From: Gambelia wislizenii
Taxonomy: Eukaryota > Chordata > Lepidosauria > Squamata > Crotaphytidae
DNA length: 64,000 bases
Assembly: GCA_030847615.1 (NCBI GenBank)
Contig: JAUMIR010000001.1
Coordinates: forward strand, 83,005,501 to 83,069,500
Reading direction: 5' to 3'
In this document: one piece after another, positions 25,085-35,523 of the stretch
How positions within the stretch are numbered: position 1 is the stretch's first letter
How the letters are laid out: every line of letters begins with the position of its first letter
Notes under the pieces: model-generated
Seen by the model: only the letters and a program-made list of their open reading frames with translations
Told to the model about the DNA's origin: nothing
Database searches by the model: none
Made by a program: the position numbers and the translations under genes

Positions 25085-25260
25085 AAAGAGCACCTCTCCC
25101 TGCCTACGTCTGCCCAAAGACTGAGGTTTGCTGAAGGGGCCCTTCTCTGTGTCTCACCAGTTGGAGCAGGACATTGTGGGAGGAACAGGAAAGAGGACCT
25201 TCTGTGCTGCAGTGCCCAGTTGTGGAATGCCCTCCCCTTGGAGACTCAGTTAGGGCAACC
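25085..25260 (+). repeat. L2-like LINE C-terminal fragment
   Basis: The plus strand reads RLRFAEGALLCVSPVGAG and CCSAQLWNALPLE, the pattern found near the end of L2-like ORF2 (a FxVxxPxLWNxLP-type motif). Only this segment is preserved. Confidence 0.5.
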
Positions 25261-25420
25261 AGGGCACTATCATCTCAGGCCCTGAAATTTCAAGGCCAAA
25301 AACTGAGACCAAGGTACAGTTCCTGGTGATCTCATGGGGGTAAGCTATGATGATGTCATTAAGCATGATACATTAAATATCAATCACAGATGCTTGGAGT
25401 ATGTTACTCAATTTTTTGAA
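25244..25420. repeat. Interspersed repeat, shared with 17343-17500
   Basis: See the partner copy. This one directly follows, and partly overlaps, an L2-like fragment, so it might be part of an L2 3' UTR. Confidence 0.5.
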
Positions 25421-25582
25421 AGTTTATATATATACACACACACTATTCAAGGCAGTGCTCTCACTCTTCTCCCTTGCCTAAAGAACCAGAGATGGCTCAG
25501 GCCCTGCGATCTGAGAACCCAAGGCCTGATTGACATGAAAGGGCTTCACTCTAGCACCAACTAAAAATACGGCTTGTTATTA

Positions 25583-25712
25583 AAGATATGGGCAAGTCAC
25601 ACTCTCTCAGTCTAATAATCCCAATAAAAAAAAAGCCCCTACAATAGGTTTGCTTAAGGGTTTCTGTAAGTCCGAAACAACTTGAAGGCGTACAACAGCA
25701 ACAACTAGAATT
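25583..25712 (+). mobile_element. Sauria-type SINE, 3' part
   Basis: ATGGGCAAGTCACACTCTCT, then TCTGTAAGTCCGAAACAACT, then TGAAGGCGTACAACAGCAAC matches the 3' half of the SINE at 62884-63147. The tRNA-related head is missing. Confidence 0.75.
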
Positions 25713-25962
25713 TATATCCAATTTGTACATGTACATAGTTTAAAATTATTTAATTTGTTTTAATTTGTTATATACAGTTTAATAAGTTTTAACCTGTTTA
25801 CATTATCGTTGTTTTAAATTTTGAATTTTCTTCCATTTTTAAAATTGATTTCATTCTATATCACCTGAGATTTTTAGATATCGAGCAGTATAATAAAGAT
25901 ATAAATATTTTAAATTAACATCTATTTTAACATTTGTAAGGTTTGGGGGGAAAGGTGGGTGG

Positions 25963-25997
<35 letters not shown>
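25963..25997. repeat. (GATA)n microsatellite
   Basis: About eight uninterrupted GATA units. Confidence 0.95.
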
Positions 25998-26790
25998 ATT
26001 CCTTGGGCTGAGTTTTGTATCTTTGTGGGTTTGAGACCATGTCTAGGGGCGACATAACTTTGTGACTACAGTAGTTCTTTATGCCCCTAAAATTTTATAA
26101 TTCTGATCCCTGAACAGTCTTAATTGCCACATCATAGCAAGTCACTGAGGCACTTCTCAAAAAGGTGTTTGTAAGAAGGCATGCAGATCTTCTGTAATCT
26201 ATAACTATCCCACTACATTGAGATAAACTAGCTCTTTGGATCCTGTCACATGGTTCTTACATTCAATGATAACGCTGAAATGTGGGAGAGGACATTGGCC
26301 ATCTTACCATGTTTTTATTCTTTCCCCTTTTTGTGATGCTTGTGGGGGAACCATGACTTAACTAAAATATGGAAGATATAAGGTTGGGCCTTGTGGTGCT
26401 ACCTACCTGAGGACTTATGTTACCTTCCTTCCTACAGTGGAAGCCTTGCTCTGTGCAGGATCGCTGGTTGGATCTGAAGAATTTGAGTGAAGATGATGGA
26501 TATCTTTATTGTCTGTGTTTATATTTTGCCAATGGTAGTTATTTTCTGCACAAATGAGGACTCTAGGCTTTCATAGAAATTGTACTTCTTAGTCTATAGA
26601 TTAAAAATTGACATAATATGGAATTATTAATCAGTCATCAACATTCAGGGTAACATTTGCAAGGTGAATCCAAGAACAAAACATCCAACACTTGTAATTT
26701 GAGATGATTCTTTCCTCCAAGCAGATCCTTAAAAGGCAGGGTGTACATACATTCATACACCTGGAGACTTAACTAAAGCAATACCTCCAT

Positions 26791-27022
26791 CTACTGACAG
26801 ATAAAGTGGTTACCACAGTACAACACCACACAGTTTTATGCTATGCGATGTCTACAGTGCAAGTGTTTATAGTCTGTTTTCTCCTTTCATCATTCCAATT
26901 CATCTTTCCACTGTATCAATACAAGGGTGTAAGGCACACATTAATTTTTTTATTAAGGGTTAGATTCAGTTGAGTGTCTTCATTAAGTGGTTTAAAAGTA
27001 CAACACTAAACAAAAGCCTTTA
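26791..27022. repeat. Arm of a long inverted duplication (partner 13951-14173)
   Basis: TCTACTGACAGATAAAG to CAAAAGCCTTTA is the near-perfect reverse complement of 13951-14173. It differs mainly by an extra ~10 bp (GGGTTAGATTC region near 26957). No coding content is visible. Confidence 0.85.
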
Positions 27023-27251
27023 CAATTATCCCTTCATATTCACTGGGGTTTGGTTCCAGGACCCCCGTGAATACCAAAATCTGTGAATACTCAAGTCCCA
27101 TTGTATGCAATGGCATAGCAAAATGGTGTCCCTTATATAAGATAGCAAAATCAAGGTTTGCTTTTTGGGTTATTATTTTTTAAAGAATATTTTCAAGCTG
27201 TGAATACGTAAATCCGTGGATACCAAATCCGTGGATACAGAGGGACAACTG
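27023..27251. mobile_element. pogo/Tigger-like MITE
   Basis: The ends CAATTATCCCTTCATATTCA and AGAGGGACAACTG are flanked by TA. It is the inverted partner of 13721-13950 and sits at the same junction with the duplicated flank, but differs at about 7% of positions, several of them CpG/TpG. Confidence 0.85.
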
Positions 27252-27300
27252 TATATTTTTAAAGCAGCTGTGACTATTTTTGTATAACTAATAACCACAC

Positions 27301-27536
27301 TGTTGTTATATGCCTTCAAGTCATTTCCACCTTATAGCAACCCTAAGGCACACCTATTATGAGGCTTTCTTGGCAAGATTTGTTCAGAGGGGAATTTACC
27401 TTTGCCTTCCTCTAAAGCTGAGATAATGTGACTTTCCCAAGGTCACCTAGTAGGTTTCCATAGCAGAGCAGGGATTCGATCCTTGGTGTCCAAAGTCATA
27501 GTCCAGCACTTAACTACACCCTACTGGCTTTCAACA
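27301..27536 (-). mobile_element. Sauria-type SINE, near full length
   Basis: The plus strand starts with CTGTTGTTATATGCCTTCAA (reverse of the AAC-rich tail) and passes through TTCTTGGCAAGATTTGTTCA, CCAAGGTCACCTAGTAGG, GATTCGATCCTTGG (reverse B box) and ends near ACTTAACTACACCCTACTGG (reverse A box). This is the Sauria layout on the minus strand: a tRNA-like pol III head and a BovB-like 3' end. Confidence 0.85.
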
Positions 27537-27894
27537 ACACTGGTCTGTACTAAAGCATTACATTAAAACAAAATAGTAAGCTTCACCATCTTTTCAAATC
27601 CTCATGCACCAGAATAAAAATGAAGAAAAAATTGCACAAAGCTGTGGAGTGGTTTCTGAGCCTATTGGAATTCCTGTAAGGTCAGCATTTTGGTTACAGC
27701 ATGGGGCAGTTTTGTCCTATATTATTGGCCAGGTCCAGAAAAATACTAGCATGACAAAAGCATTTGCTGCCCATTTTGGTCCAGGCTTTTAAAAAGAGGG
27801 GACTTATTTTTTTAAAAAAAAATCTATAAAAACAAACCTGCAGATAATGAGTGGTTGGAATTTGGGGACACCAGAGGGAGCCCTGATTGCAAGG

Positions 27895-28075
27895 TGGTTA
27901 AATGCCAGTCCTGCAGCCACAACATTGCAAGTCCTATCCCAAGGGCTCCAAGGTTCACTCAGCCTTCCATCCTTTCATAGGTCAGTAAAATGAGTATCCG
28001 GCTTGTGGGGGCAATTAGGTAACACACAGAGCCTTTGCAGCTGAAGAGCAGAGTATAAATACCTAAATAAGTAAT
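27895..28075 (+). mobile_element. tRNA-derived squamate SINE
   Basis: GGTTAAATGCCAGTCCTGCA, CTCCAAGGTTCACTCAGCC, TTCCATCCTTTCATAGGTCA and GTAAAATGAGTATCCGG follow the order of a tRNA-headed SINE family widespread in squamates. The 3' end reads GTATAAATACCTAAATAA. A related copy lies at 40970-41130. Confidence 0.65.
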
Positions 28076-28809
28076 TGATATTAGTTACAAAAACTTTGCA
28101 TTTTTGTGAGGGTATATTTTTGGCAAGAAAAAATATATTAATATACTATTGAAGAGGGATCAACATTAGAAAAGTGTTGGTGGGTGCTTGGTTTTTATCC
28201 TTTCTTTAAAAAAAATCTGAATTTATTGATGGTCTTCTGAATTGTCCCTTTTGTCTATCTTGTCTTTAAGTGGTGCTGTTTTACACCATTGTAAACCTCT
28301 AGTTGCTTCTAGGGAGGGAAATTTGGGGAAGGTAAAATATGTGTTAGCAATTTTATTTTATTGTAATTGTATCTTTGTAGCTAAAATTTTACTGTTTTAA
28401 TATTTATAATTGTTTGAAACAGTCAAATAGACTAATTCAATAAATAATTAGTCTAAAATTATTAGACTAATTATACTACTAAAATAATTACTAAAAATAC
28501 CTAAATAAATATATAAAATTAAAAATAAATAAATTGTTACGCTGATCATGGCTGGCTTCTTGTTGGTGTGTTATCCATGCGCTAGTTCTCTTACAAAAGT
28601 GGGCGAACATTTTTGGTGGATGGGTGATGGCTGTATTCAGGTGAAGACACAGAATTACACATGTGCTGCCATTGCAAATATTTATATTTATTTATTTATA
28701 GACAATAGTTGCACATTGCTTGTTGTACATTGTTGTGCGCTGTGCATTGACTGCATGGCCATGCAAGGTTGCTTATTGCACTTTAATGTGTCATACACAA
28801 TTGTAAGTT

Positions 28810-29360
28810 TACATAGGGACCACTAAACGCAGTGTGCAAACACGAATCAAGGAACATGAGAAGCACTGCAGATTGGGCCAGCCAGAAAAATCAGCAGTAG
28901 CAGAACACGTTATAAACCAAACTGGACACAAAGTGTTATTTAAAAACATCGAAATTCTGGACCAGGCCAACAATTATCATGTCAGAATGCAGAGAGAAGC
29001 TATTGAAATCCACAAACACTTGGACTTTAACAGAAAAGAAGAAGCCCTTAAAGTAAACAAAGTTTGGCTACCAGTCCTGAAAAACACAACACATGTAAAT
29101 GAACTCCACCCAGGAACAGGGGGATTTCCAGCAGACAATGGCCCATTAGCCAATCAGACACTAATCCTCCTTGCATACCCTCCCACCCTAGGAACTAGCC
29201 ATTCACATACACAAATTTACATATCATCTCCAACAGGGACTCACAGTATATAAACCCCACACACGCCTACACCACCATTCTCTGAAGATGCCAACCACAG
29301 ATGCAGGCAAAACGTCAGGAATAAATTCTTCCGGAACATGGCCTCACAGCCTGGAAAAAA
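28810..29360 (+). pseudogene. Penelope-like element 3' end with GIY-YIG endonuclease remnant
   Basis: From 28810 the frame reads YIGTTKRSVQTRIKEHEK then PEKSAVAEHVINQTGH and, near 28996, REAIEIHKHLDFNR...WLPVL. This is the C-terminal GIY-YIG endonuclease of Penelope-like retroelements: YIG, R-x3-H, H and E landmarks are visible. The upstream GIY half and the reverse transcriptase are absent, so the element is 5'-truncated. The 3' UTR ends near 29360 with TGAAGATGCC, AAAACGTCAGGAATAAA, GGCCTCACAGCC and an A run. The frame stays open to 29253, past the domain. The family cuts target DNA for insertion; this copy is dead. Confidence 0.8.
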
Positions 29361-29659
29361 ACCATGAAAAACCTATTTTGCAACAAATTTTTCATGCATT
29401 TTAAAATCTTGATTATAAGAATGTCAAATGCTGCCTTATACAAAATCAGACTATTTAGCTCTGTACTGCCTACACCATATGACAGGAGTCTTTTACTAGC
29501 AGATGCTACAGTTGACCATTGCATGGAAAGTATGTGCTCCACTACTGTGGCCCCTTATCCTATTGCCTTGCTCTGACTACAGCCTTATACAACTTGGAAC
29601 TCAATTGACAGAATGCCTCTCTCATCATGAACCTGAGCTGTAAACTGAGTTTAACATCA

Positions 29660-30305
29660 AAAGCTTTCCTCCAAGTACCTCTTTTGAGAGATGCTTGGAA
29701 AGTATTGATAAGAGAGAAGGCCCTCTCCATTGCACCCGCCCCATGGAAAACTGTCCTGGCCTGGGCATGTTCATCTTTTCAGCATCTGGTAGAGCTGCTC
29801 CTCTGTGTCTTTGATGGACTTGACAGGCATTTTCTGGAATATGACTGGCAAATTTTAAAATATTATCCTTAAAGGATGCAAGTTGAGGATGATGATATTC
29901 TGCATTTCTTTCTGACCTGGCTTCAGCCCCTCTGACAAGTGGGAGATCGTAAGGCTTTCAGTAAATGTTATGAGAGCTCCTTGGGGAAAACACAGTGCTG
30001 CCTATACAATCTTGTGTTGAAATTCATGATCAATGTGAGGCCTGGCACTTTAGCAGCCCAAGTTGCAGGATGTCTTCCCTCAGAGCTCTCTGATGTTTTC
30101 TCTGCTAAGCTAGAATCATGTCCACATCTCAAGGCTGGGTACAGAAAAGTTACGATGTTATAACCCTCATAGCATATGTGTTTTAACTGATGTATGTTTT
30201 TAATTGATGTTGTATGTTGTATGTTGTTCTAATATTGTTCCCTGCCTCGATCCATGGGGGAGGCAGATAAGAAATGATGCTGATGATGCTGATGCTGATG
30301 CTGAT
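29660..30305 (+). mobile_element. L2-like LINE, 3' part
   Basis: TCCAAGTACCTCTTTTGAGA, AGAGAGAAGGCCCTCTCC, GCACCCGCCCCATGGAAAAC and finally CTGCCTCGATCCATGGGGGA with a (GATGCT)-like tail near 30275-30305 follow L2 3' order on the plus strand. The coding part is too decayed to translate. Confidence 0.55.
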
Positions 30306-30732
30306 CTTCCAACTTCTCAGTTTCTCTTCTCAATTTGATTCTAATTTCTGCTGTTCATCTTATTTTTTTTATCTCATTCTGATCGTACATTTTTATTTTT
30401 CTTCTCCTTTTCATGTCCTTCCTCATTTTAAAATCTCTTCATAGTTGTCCATCTTACTCTCCTCCTTGATTTCCACCCTTTTGTTTTTTAAATTCTCATC
30501 AATTTCAATTTCTATGTTTCTTCCCACATTTTCATCTTTATTCAGTTGCTCGGGTCTCTCCATAAACTTGGAACTGTCTGCTTTCTGTTTACCCTTATAA
30601 ACATGTTTTTCTAAAACCTATTGATCTGTGCTTCATCCCCCACCCCCCACCCCCGGACCTTTTGAATCTAGCAGTAAAGTGGGAAAATAAGCACCCTTCT
30701 GGAGCAAACTCATGGCAATCTTTAGCTTTTCC
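30306..30732. other. Pyrimidine-rich intergenic DNA
   Basis: Strong C/T bias on the plus strand from 30300 to 30600. No gene or terminal repeat seen. A C-rich run lies at 30640-30656. Confidence 0.5.
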
Positions 30733-30905
30733 TTGTTTTTTTTCCAGGCTGTGAGACCGTGTTCTGTCAGAGTATATTTCTGATGTTTCACCTGCATCTA
30801 TGGCTGGCATCTTCAGAAAATGAAGATGCCAGGCACGGATGCAGATGAAACGTCAGAAATAAACTCTTACAGAACATGGCCTCACAGCCCGGAAAAAAAA
30901 CAAGG
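30733..30905. repeat. Head-to-head pair of Penelope-like 3' ends
   Basis: The right half (30819-30900: TGAAGATGCC, GAAACGTCAGAAATAAAC, GGCCTCACAGCCCGG, A run) matches the 3' end at 29285-29360. The left half (30733-30815: TTTTTTTCCAGGCTGTGAGA to GGCTGGCATCTTCAG) is its reverse complement. The halves meet at AAAA near 30816-30819, giving a near-palindrome of about 165 bp. Confidence 0.8.
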
Positions 30906-32049
30906 AAAATCTATGGATGCCAGCCATGAAAGCCTTTGATGTCATGTGGCAATCTGTGCCTGCTAATGGGTGCCTTAGGCCTGAGCTGTGCAACCTCACT
31001 TTTTGGATTCTAAAGCAGGTCCCCTTTCACTTCTGAATTCAGCACAGAGAATGTAGATAGAGCACTACAACTGCTGAGTAAAACAGCAGACATATGATTG
31101 GTCCTTCCTTCTATTTTAGCAGATCATGTGTTCTCATTTCGGGTGGGGGCATCTGTTCTCAATATTTGTCAACATTCCTCTTAATACTATGCAGCAGTGT
31201 CCAGGGCGGTTGGCTCCCTGAGGCAGTGCTGACACTTTCCCCTCTCTCCAGAATGACCCTCAACTTCTCCATGGGTCATATCATAACCTAAAATTTTGGC
31301 CACAAATCTACCCTCAACATATACATGAGGTCGGCTTATACAAGAGTTTATACAGTATATCTGATTAGGAGTGAGCTGTAAGATGTCCAAATCAATGTGT
31401 CTGCCTCCAAAAGGCCATTTTCGGGGAAAGGAGAAACTTTCTTAGTCGTTAGGAGCATGTGTGGAGCAGTTAGGAGCATCTCTCTCAATTCTGCCCCCCT
31501 CGCAAATGTGATTACCTCTTTAGAAGAAACAGCTGTAATTGATAAAATATTGCAAGTGCTATTAGTAGCACTAAGATTATAAAAAATAATCTTAGCCTGG
31601 TAACTTTCTAATCCTTGAAGTCAAAGTATTATAATTCTGATAATGTTTCAGTTTCCTTTTAAATTTGCCATTAGCTGTTGATACTTGGAGTGGACAAGGC
31701 TAAAATACAGAACAAAACACACCTTTGAATTATGAGGAATGGTATGGGTGAGGGTGAAAAGACTAAACACAAAAAGAATGGAGATAATCGAGCATTAACC
31801 TGGAATATATTTGCATTTCTGATTTTATCTTTTCAGTTGGGAAAGAATTACTCCTTTAGGGGTCCAGTGATAGCCAATCACCTATTGGTATAACCCAGGA
31901 GATTTTAGTCAGAACCTGATTAAAAAAGATGTTCAAAATTCCTCTGGTGATCATATTTATGAACAAAAGAATGAATGAATTTCTCATAGCTGGTACACAC
32001 TCAGGGTCTCGCAGTAATGGCATTTTGCAATAGCAGAGACTTGTTTTAA
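30906..32049. other. Intergenic, mostly unassigned
   Basis: ACATGAGGTCGGCTTATACA followed by TTTATACAGTATAT (31319-31362) resembles the end of a mariner-like MITE on the minus strand. Otherwise I see no gene or repeat boundary. Confidence 0.35.
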
Positions 32050-32565
32050 CAGTGTTTATGTCTCCATAAGCTTCGTGTGTGACATGGCGGCCGCAAGTGA
32101 TTTACTCGCAGTTGTACTTACCCCAACTGCCAAACAATTGTTTTTTAAAAAAGGATGTCTAAGGTGTGCTAGAGCAATTTTTCGATTTAACAGGAAAGAC
32201 CAAAAAACCTCACTCTGTTTTATCACATTAGTGATCGCTCACTAAGGCAAAAATCCAAAATGGCAGTAGCAGGTGCCTGCCCTGTTAGCAAGCCACACCC
32301 CCGTGCCTGCCTGGCCAATCAGCTTTGCATTTCATTCCCCATGGGAAGTGTTTCATATTGAATTGCTTCTCCCAATGAGCAGAAATGCGCACCTCCTTCA
32401 CTGTTTTTTTAAAAGTATGGGAAAAGCTGCAAAGGCTTTCCCTGTGGTGTTTTTGCCCTTTTGGGCCCTCTCCTTCTGAATCCAGTGGATAGATGTGGGA
32501 TCTCATTTAAACAGGTCATATTCCCAGGGAATTCCATGAGGGTTATTTTGACCACATAGACAACC
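32050..32565 (-). mobile_element. hAT-like MITE (family of 41144-41742 and 58039-58585)
   Basis: Read on the minus strand it starts near TGTCTATGTGGTCAAAATA, contains CTGATTGGCCAGGCAGGCAC and GGGTGTGGCTTGC (cf. GGGTGGGGCTAGC in the 58039 copy), and ends with GAGTAAATCACTTGCGGCCG. The order agrees with the other two copies. Confidence 0.55.
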
Positions 32566-32658
32566 CCTCACACACATAGAGCCAGCTGAATGGAAAGGCA
32601 GGCCTGACTTTCATCCCACTAGAACCTAGCCATAGCTCTGTGGATACTAGCTCTGTGG

Positions 32659-33099
32659 ATGTATACTCTCATAGTATACATACTCTGTGAATACTACCGT
32701 GATGTGACCGAGAGGCTGACAAGACTCATCAAGCCTACAGATCATTACCCCTTCCTTTTGGTCCATGTGGGAACCAATGATACTGCAAGGCACAGCTTTC
32801 CCAAGATCAGAAGAAATTATGAGGCCCTGGGAAGGAAGCTGAAAGACATGGATGCACAGGTTGTCATCTTGTCTCTTCTGCCAGTTGAAGGGCATGGGCC
32901 AGAAAGGGAGAGGAAAATAGCCAACGTAAACAACTGGCTCCGCAGAAGGTGTCACCAAGAACAATTTGGATTCTTGGATCATGGGCTGCACTTCCATGAG
33001 GGGGGACTTCTGGCAAGAGATGGGGTGCATCTTATGATAGTTGGCAGAAATATTTTTGCCAACAGTCTCAAGAATTTGATCAGGAGGGCTTTAAACTGA
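32659..33099 (+). pseudogene. CR1 ORF1 C-terminal esterase (SGNH hydrolase) domain
   Basis: An uninterrupted frame ends at the TGA at 33097-33099. It shows SGNH-hydrolase landmarks: FLLVHVGTNDT (block III with the Asn) and LLARDGVHLMIVG (block V with the catalytic Asp and His). The Ser-bearing first block would lie upstream and is lost by 5' truncation. CR1 ORF1 proteins are known to carry such an esterase domain. Its exact role in retrotransposition is not settled; membrane or lipid interaction has been suggested. ORF2 sequence starts in the next 150 bp. Confidence 0.8.
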
Positions 33100-33230
33100 G
33101 TCAAATGGGAGAGGGAGACAGTATTCCGGAAGGCAAAAGGGCTGGAGAAAATAGTCAAACTGTCATAGAGGAAACAAGGCAAACAGCGCAAGGACCCAAC
33201 AGTGGGAGGCAAAAAAACTTGCATAGGCAG

Positions 33231-34135
33231 CAAGTAAAGGGAACACATGGTCTTAGATGTCTCTACACTAATGCACAGAGCATGGGAAATAAGCAAGATG
33301 AACTTGAACTCCTAGCACTACAAAACAAATATGATATAATAGGCATTACTGAAACCTGGTGGGATGAGTCACATGATTGGAATATAAGAATAGAGGGGTA
33401 TAACCTTTATAGAAAAACAGGCCAAACAGGAAAGGAGGAGGAATAGCATTATATGTCAGGGATATTTACACCAGTAAAGAGATCCATGACATTAATACTG
33501 GAAGCCAGGTGGAGAGAATCTGGATAAAAATTAAAGGGGAGGGAAACAACAGGGATGTTATTGTGGGACTCTACTACAGACCCCCAAGTCAGACGGAGGA
33601 ATTGGATGATGCCTTTCTAGAAAAAATGAACACACACGTAGAAAGGAGAGATGTAGTAGTGATGGGTGACTTCAACTATCCTGACATTTGCTGGCAATCT
33701 AACTCAACCAATACTTCAAGGTCTAGCAAATTCCTTACTTGCCTTGAAGACAATTTCATGGTCCAAAAGGTGGAAGAGGCAACAAGGGGGTTAGCTATTT
33801 TAGATCTGATCCTAGCCAACAGAGATGACCTTGTTAATGGGGTGCAAGTAGTGGGATCCTTAGGTGAGAGTGATCATGTTCTCCTGGAGTTTGTTATACA
33901 ATGGAAAGGAGAAGCCAGGCATAGTCAGACACGTATTCTTGACTTTAGGAGAGCTGATTTCAATAAACTCAGGGAAACACTGGGGGTGATCCCATGGTCA
34001 GAAATATTAAAAGAGAAGAGACCTCAAGATGGATGGGACTTTCTCAAAAGGGAGATACTGAAGGCACAATTTCAAACAGTACCATTGAGGAAGAAAAAAT
34101 GGGAGGTGTCTCAAGAAACCAGGATGGATGACTAA
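33231..34135 (+). pseudogene. CR1 ORF2 endonuclease domain, frameshifted
   Basis: The domain starts around LRCLYTNAQSMGNKQDEL, continues with IGITETWWDES and then shifts frame near 33440 in a G/A-rich stretch (GGCCAAACAGGAAAGGAGG). The new frame reads GLYYRPPSQ, VVMGDFNYPDICW, LDLILANRDDL and LGESDHVLLEF. These are the metal-binding and catalytic landmarks of the apurinic-type endonuclease (E, D-N, S-D-H). The frame ends at TAA 34133-34135, next to another frame change that leads into the reverse transcriptase. Confidence 0.85.
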
Positions 34136-34146
34136 AAGAACTTTCA

Positions 34147-35523
34147 ATGGAGCTAAGTTTTAAATGGAACATGTATAGGAAATGGAAAAGGGGGGAAACC
34201 ACCAAAGAAGAATTCAAAAAGATAGCGAACACGTGTAGGAATAAAGTCAGAAAAGCTAAAGTGCAGAATGAGCTCAGGCTTGCTAGGGAGGTTAAGAACA
34301 ATAAAAAGGTTTTTTTGGGGTATGTCCACAGCAAAAGGAGGAAGAAGGAAATGATAGGGCCACTATGTGGAGAAGATGGCAAAATGCTAACAGGGGACAG
34401 AGAAAAGGCAGAATTACTCAACACCTTCTTTGCCTCAGTGTTTTCAGAAAAGGAAAAGGGGGACCAACCTGAGGAGAATGGAACAGAGGACACAATAGGG
34501 GAAATCCAGCTCAGAATAAGCAAAGAGGTAGTACAGGAATACCTTCTTAATCTAAATGAATTTAAATCTCCAGGACCAGATGAACTACATCCAAGAGTAT
34601 TAAAAGAGCTGGCAAATGTGATCTCAGAGCCATTGGCAATAATCTTTGAGAACTCTTGGAGAACAGGAGAAGTGCCAGCAGACTGGAGGAGGGCAAACGT
34701 TGTCCCCATCTTCAAAAAGGGGGAAAAAGAGGATCCCAACAATTATCATCCAGTTAGTCTGACATCCATACCAGGGAAGATTCTAGAGCAGATCATTAAA
34801 CAGAGAGTCTGTGAACATTTAGAAGGCAATGCCATAATCACAAAAAGTCAACATGGGTTTCAGAGAAACAAGTTATGCCAAACTGATCTCTTTTTTTTTG
34901 ATAAAGTTACCAGCTTGGTAGATGAAGGGAATGCTGTGGACATTGCATACCTTGATTTCAGTAAGGCCTTTGACAAGGTTCCCCATGACATTCTTGCAAA
35001 CAAGCTTGTAAAATGTGGTCTAGACAAGTTAACTGTTCAATGGCTTTGTAACTGGTTGACCGGCCGAACCCAAAGGGTGCTCAGCAGAGGCTCCTCTTCA
35101 TCTTGGAAAGATGTGACCAGTGGGGTGCCACAGGGTTCTGTCCTGGGCCCAGTGCTATTCAACATCTTTATCAATGACTTTGATGAGGGAATTAGGGGCA
35201 TACTTATCAAATTTGCAGATGACACCAAATTAGGAGGAGTAGCTAATACCCTAGAGGACAGGATCAAAATTCAGAATGACCTGGATAGACTGGAGAGCTG
35301 GGCCAAAGCTAACAAAATGAAATTCAATACGGACAAATGTAAAGTACTGCACATAGGGCGGAAAAATGAAATGCATAGATATAGGATGGGAGAGACCTGG
35401 CTGAACAAGACTACGTGCGAAAGGGATCTAGGAGTCCTAGTAGACCACAAGTTGAACATGATTCAACAGTGTGATGTGGCAATTAAAAGGCCAATGCGAT
35501 TTTGGGCTGTATCAATAGAAGTA
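34147..35523 (+). pseudogene. CR1 ORF2 reverse transcriptase domain
   Basis: A long frame carries FKSPGPDELHPRVL, ANVVPIFKKGEK, AYLDFSKAFDKVPHD (motif A), TSGVPQGSVLGPVLFNIF (motif B) and LIKFADDTKLGG (motif C, catalytic FADD) with the thumb region after it. All three catalytic aspartates are present. Near 35485 a 1-bp deletion moves the frame just before the MITE insertion at 35524; any product would then run into MITE sequence. The enzyme performs target-primed reverse transcription of the LINE RNA. Confidence 0.9.

Noticed and set aside
28834..29253. 139-codon frame as a novel host protein
   Set aside because: The first ~85 residues are a Penelope-like GIY-YIG endonuclease tail and the rest reads through element 3' UTR.
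34044..34742. 232-codon minus-strand frame
   Set aside because: It is the antisense shadow of the CR1 reverse transcriptase region.
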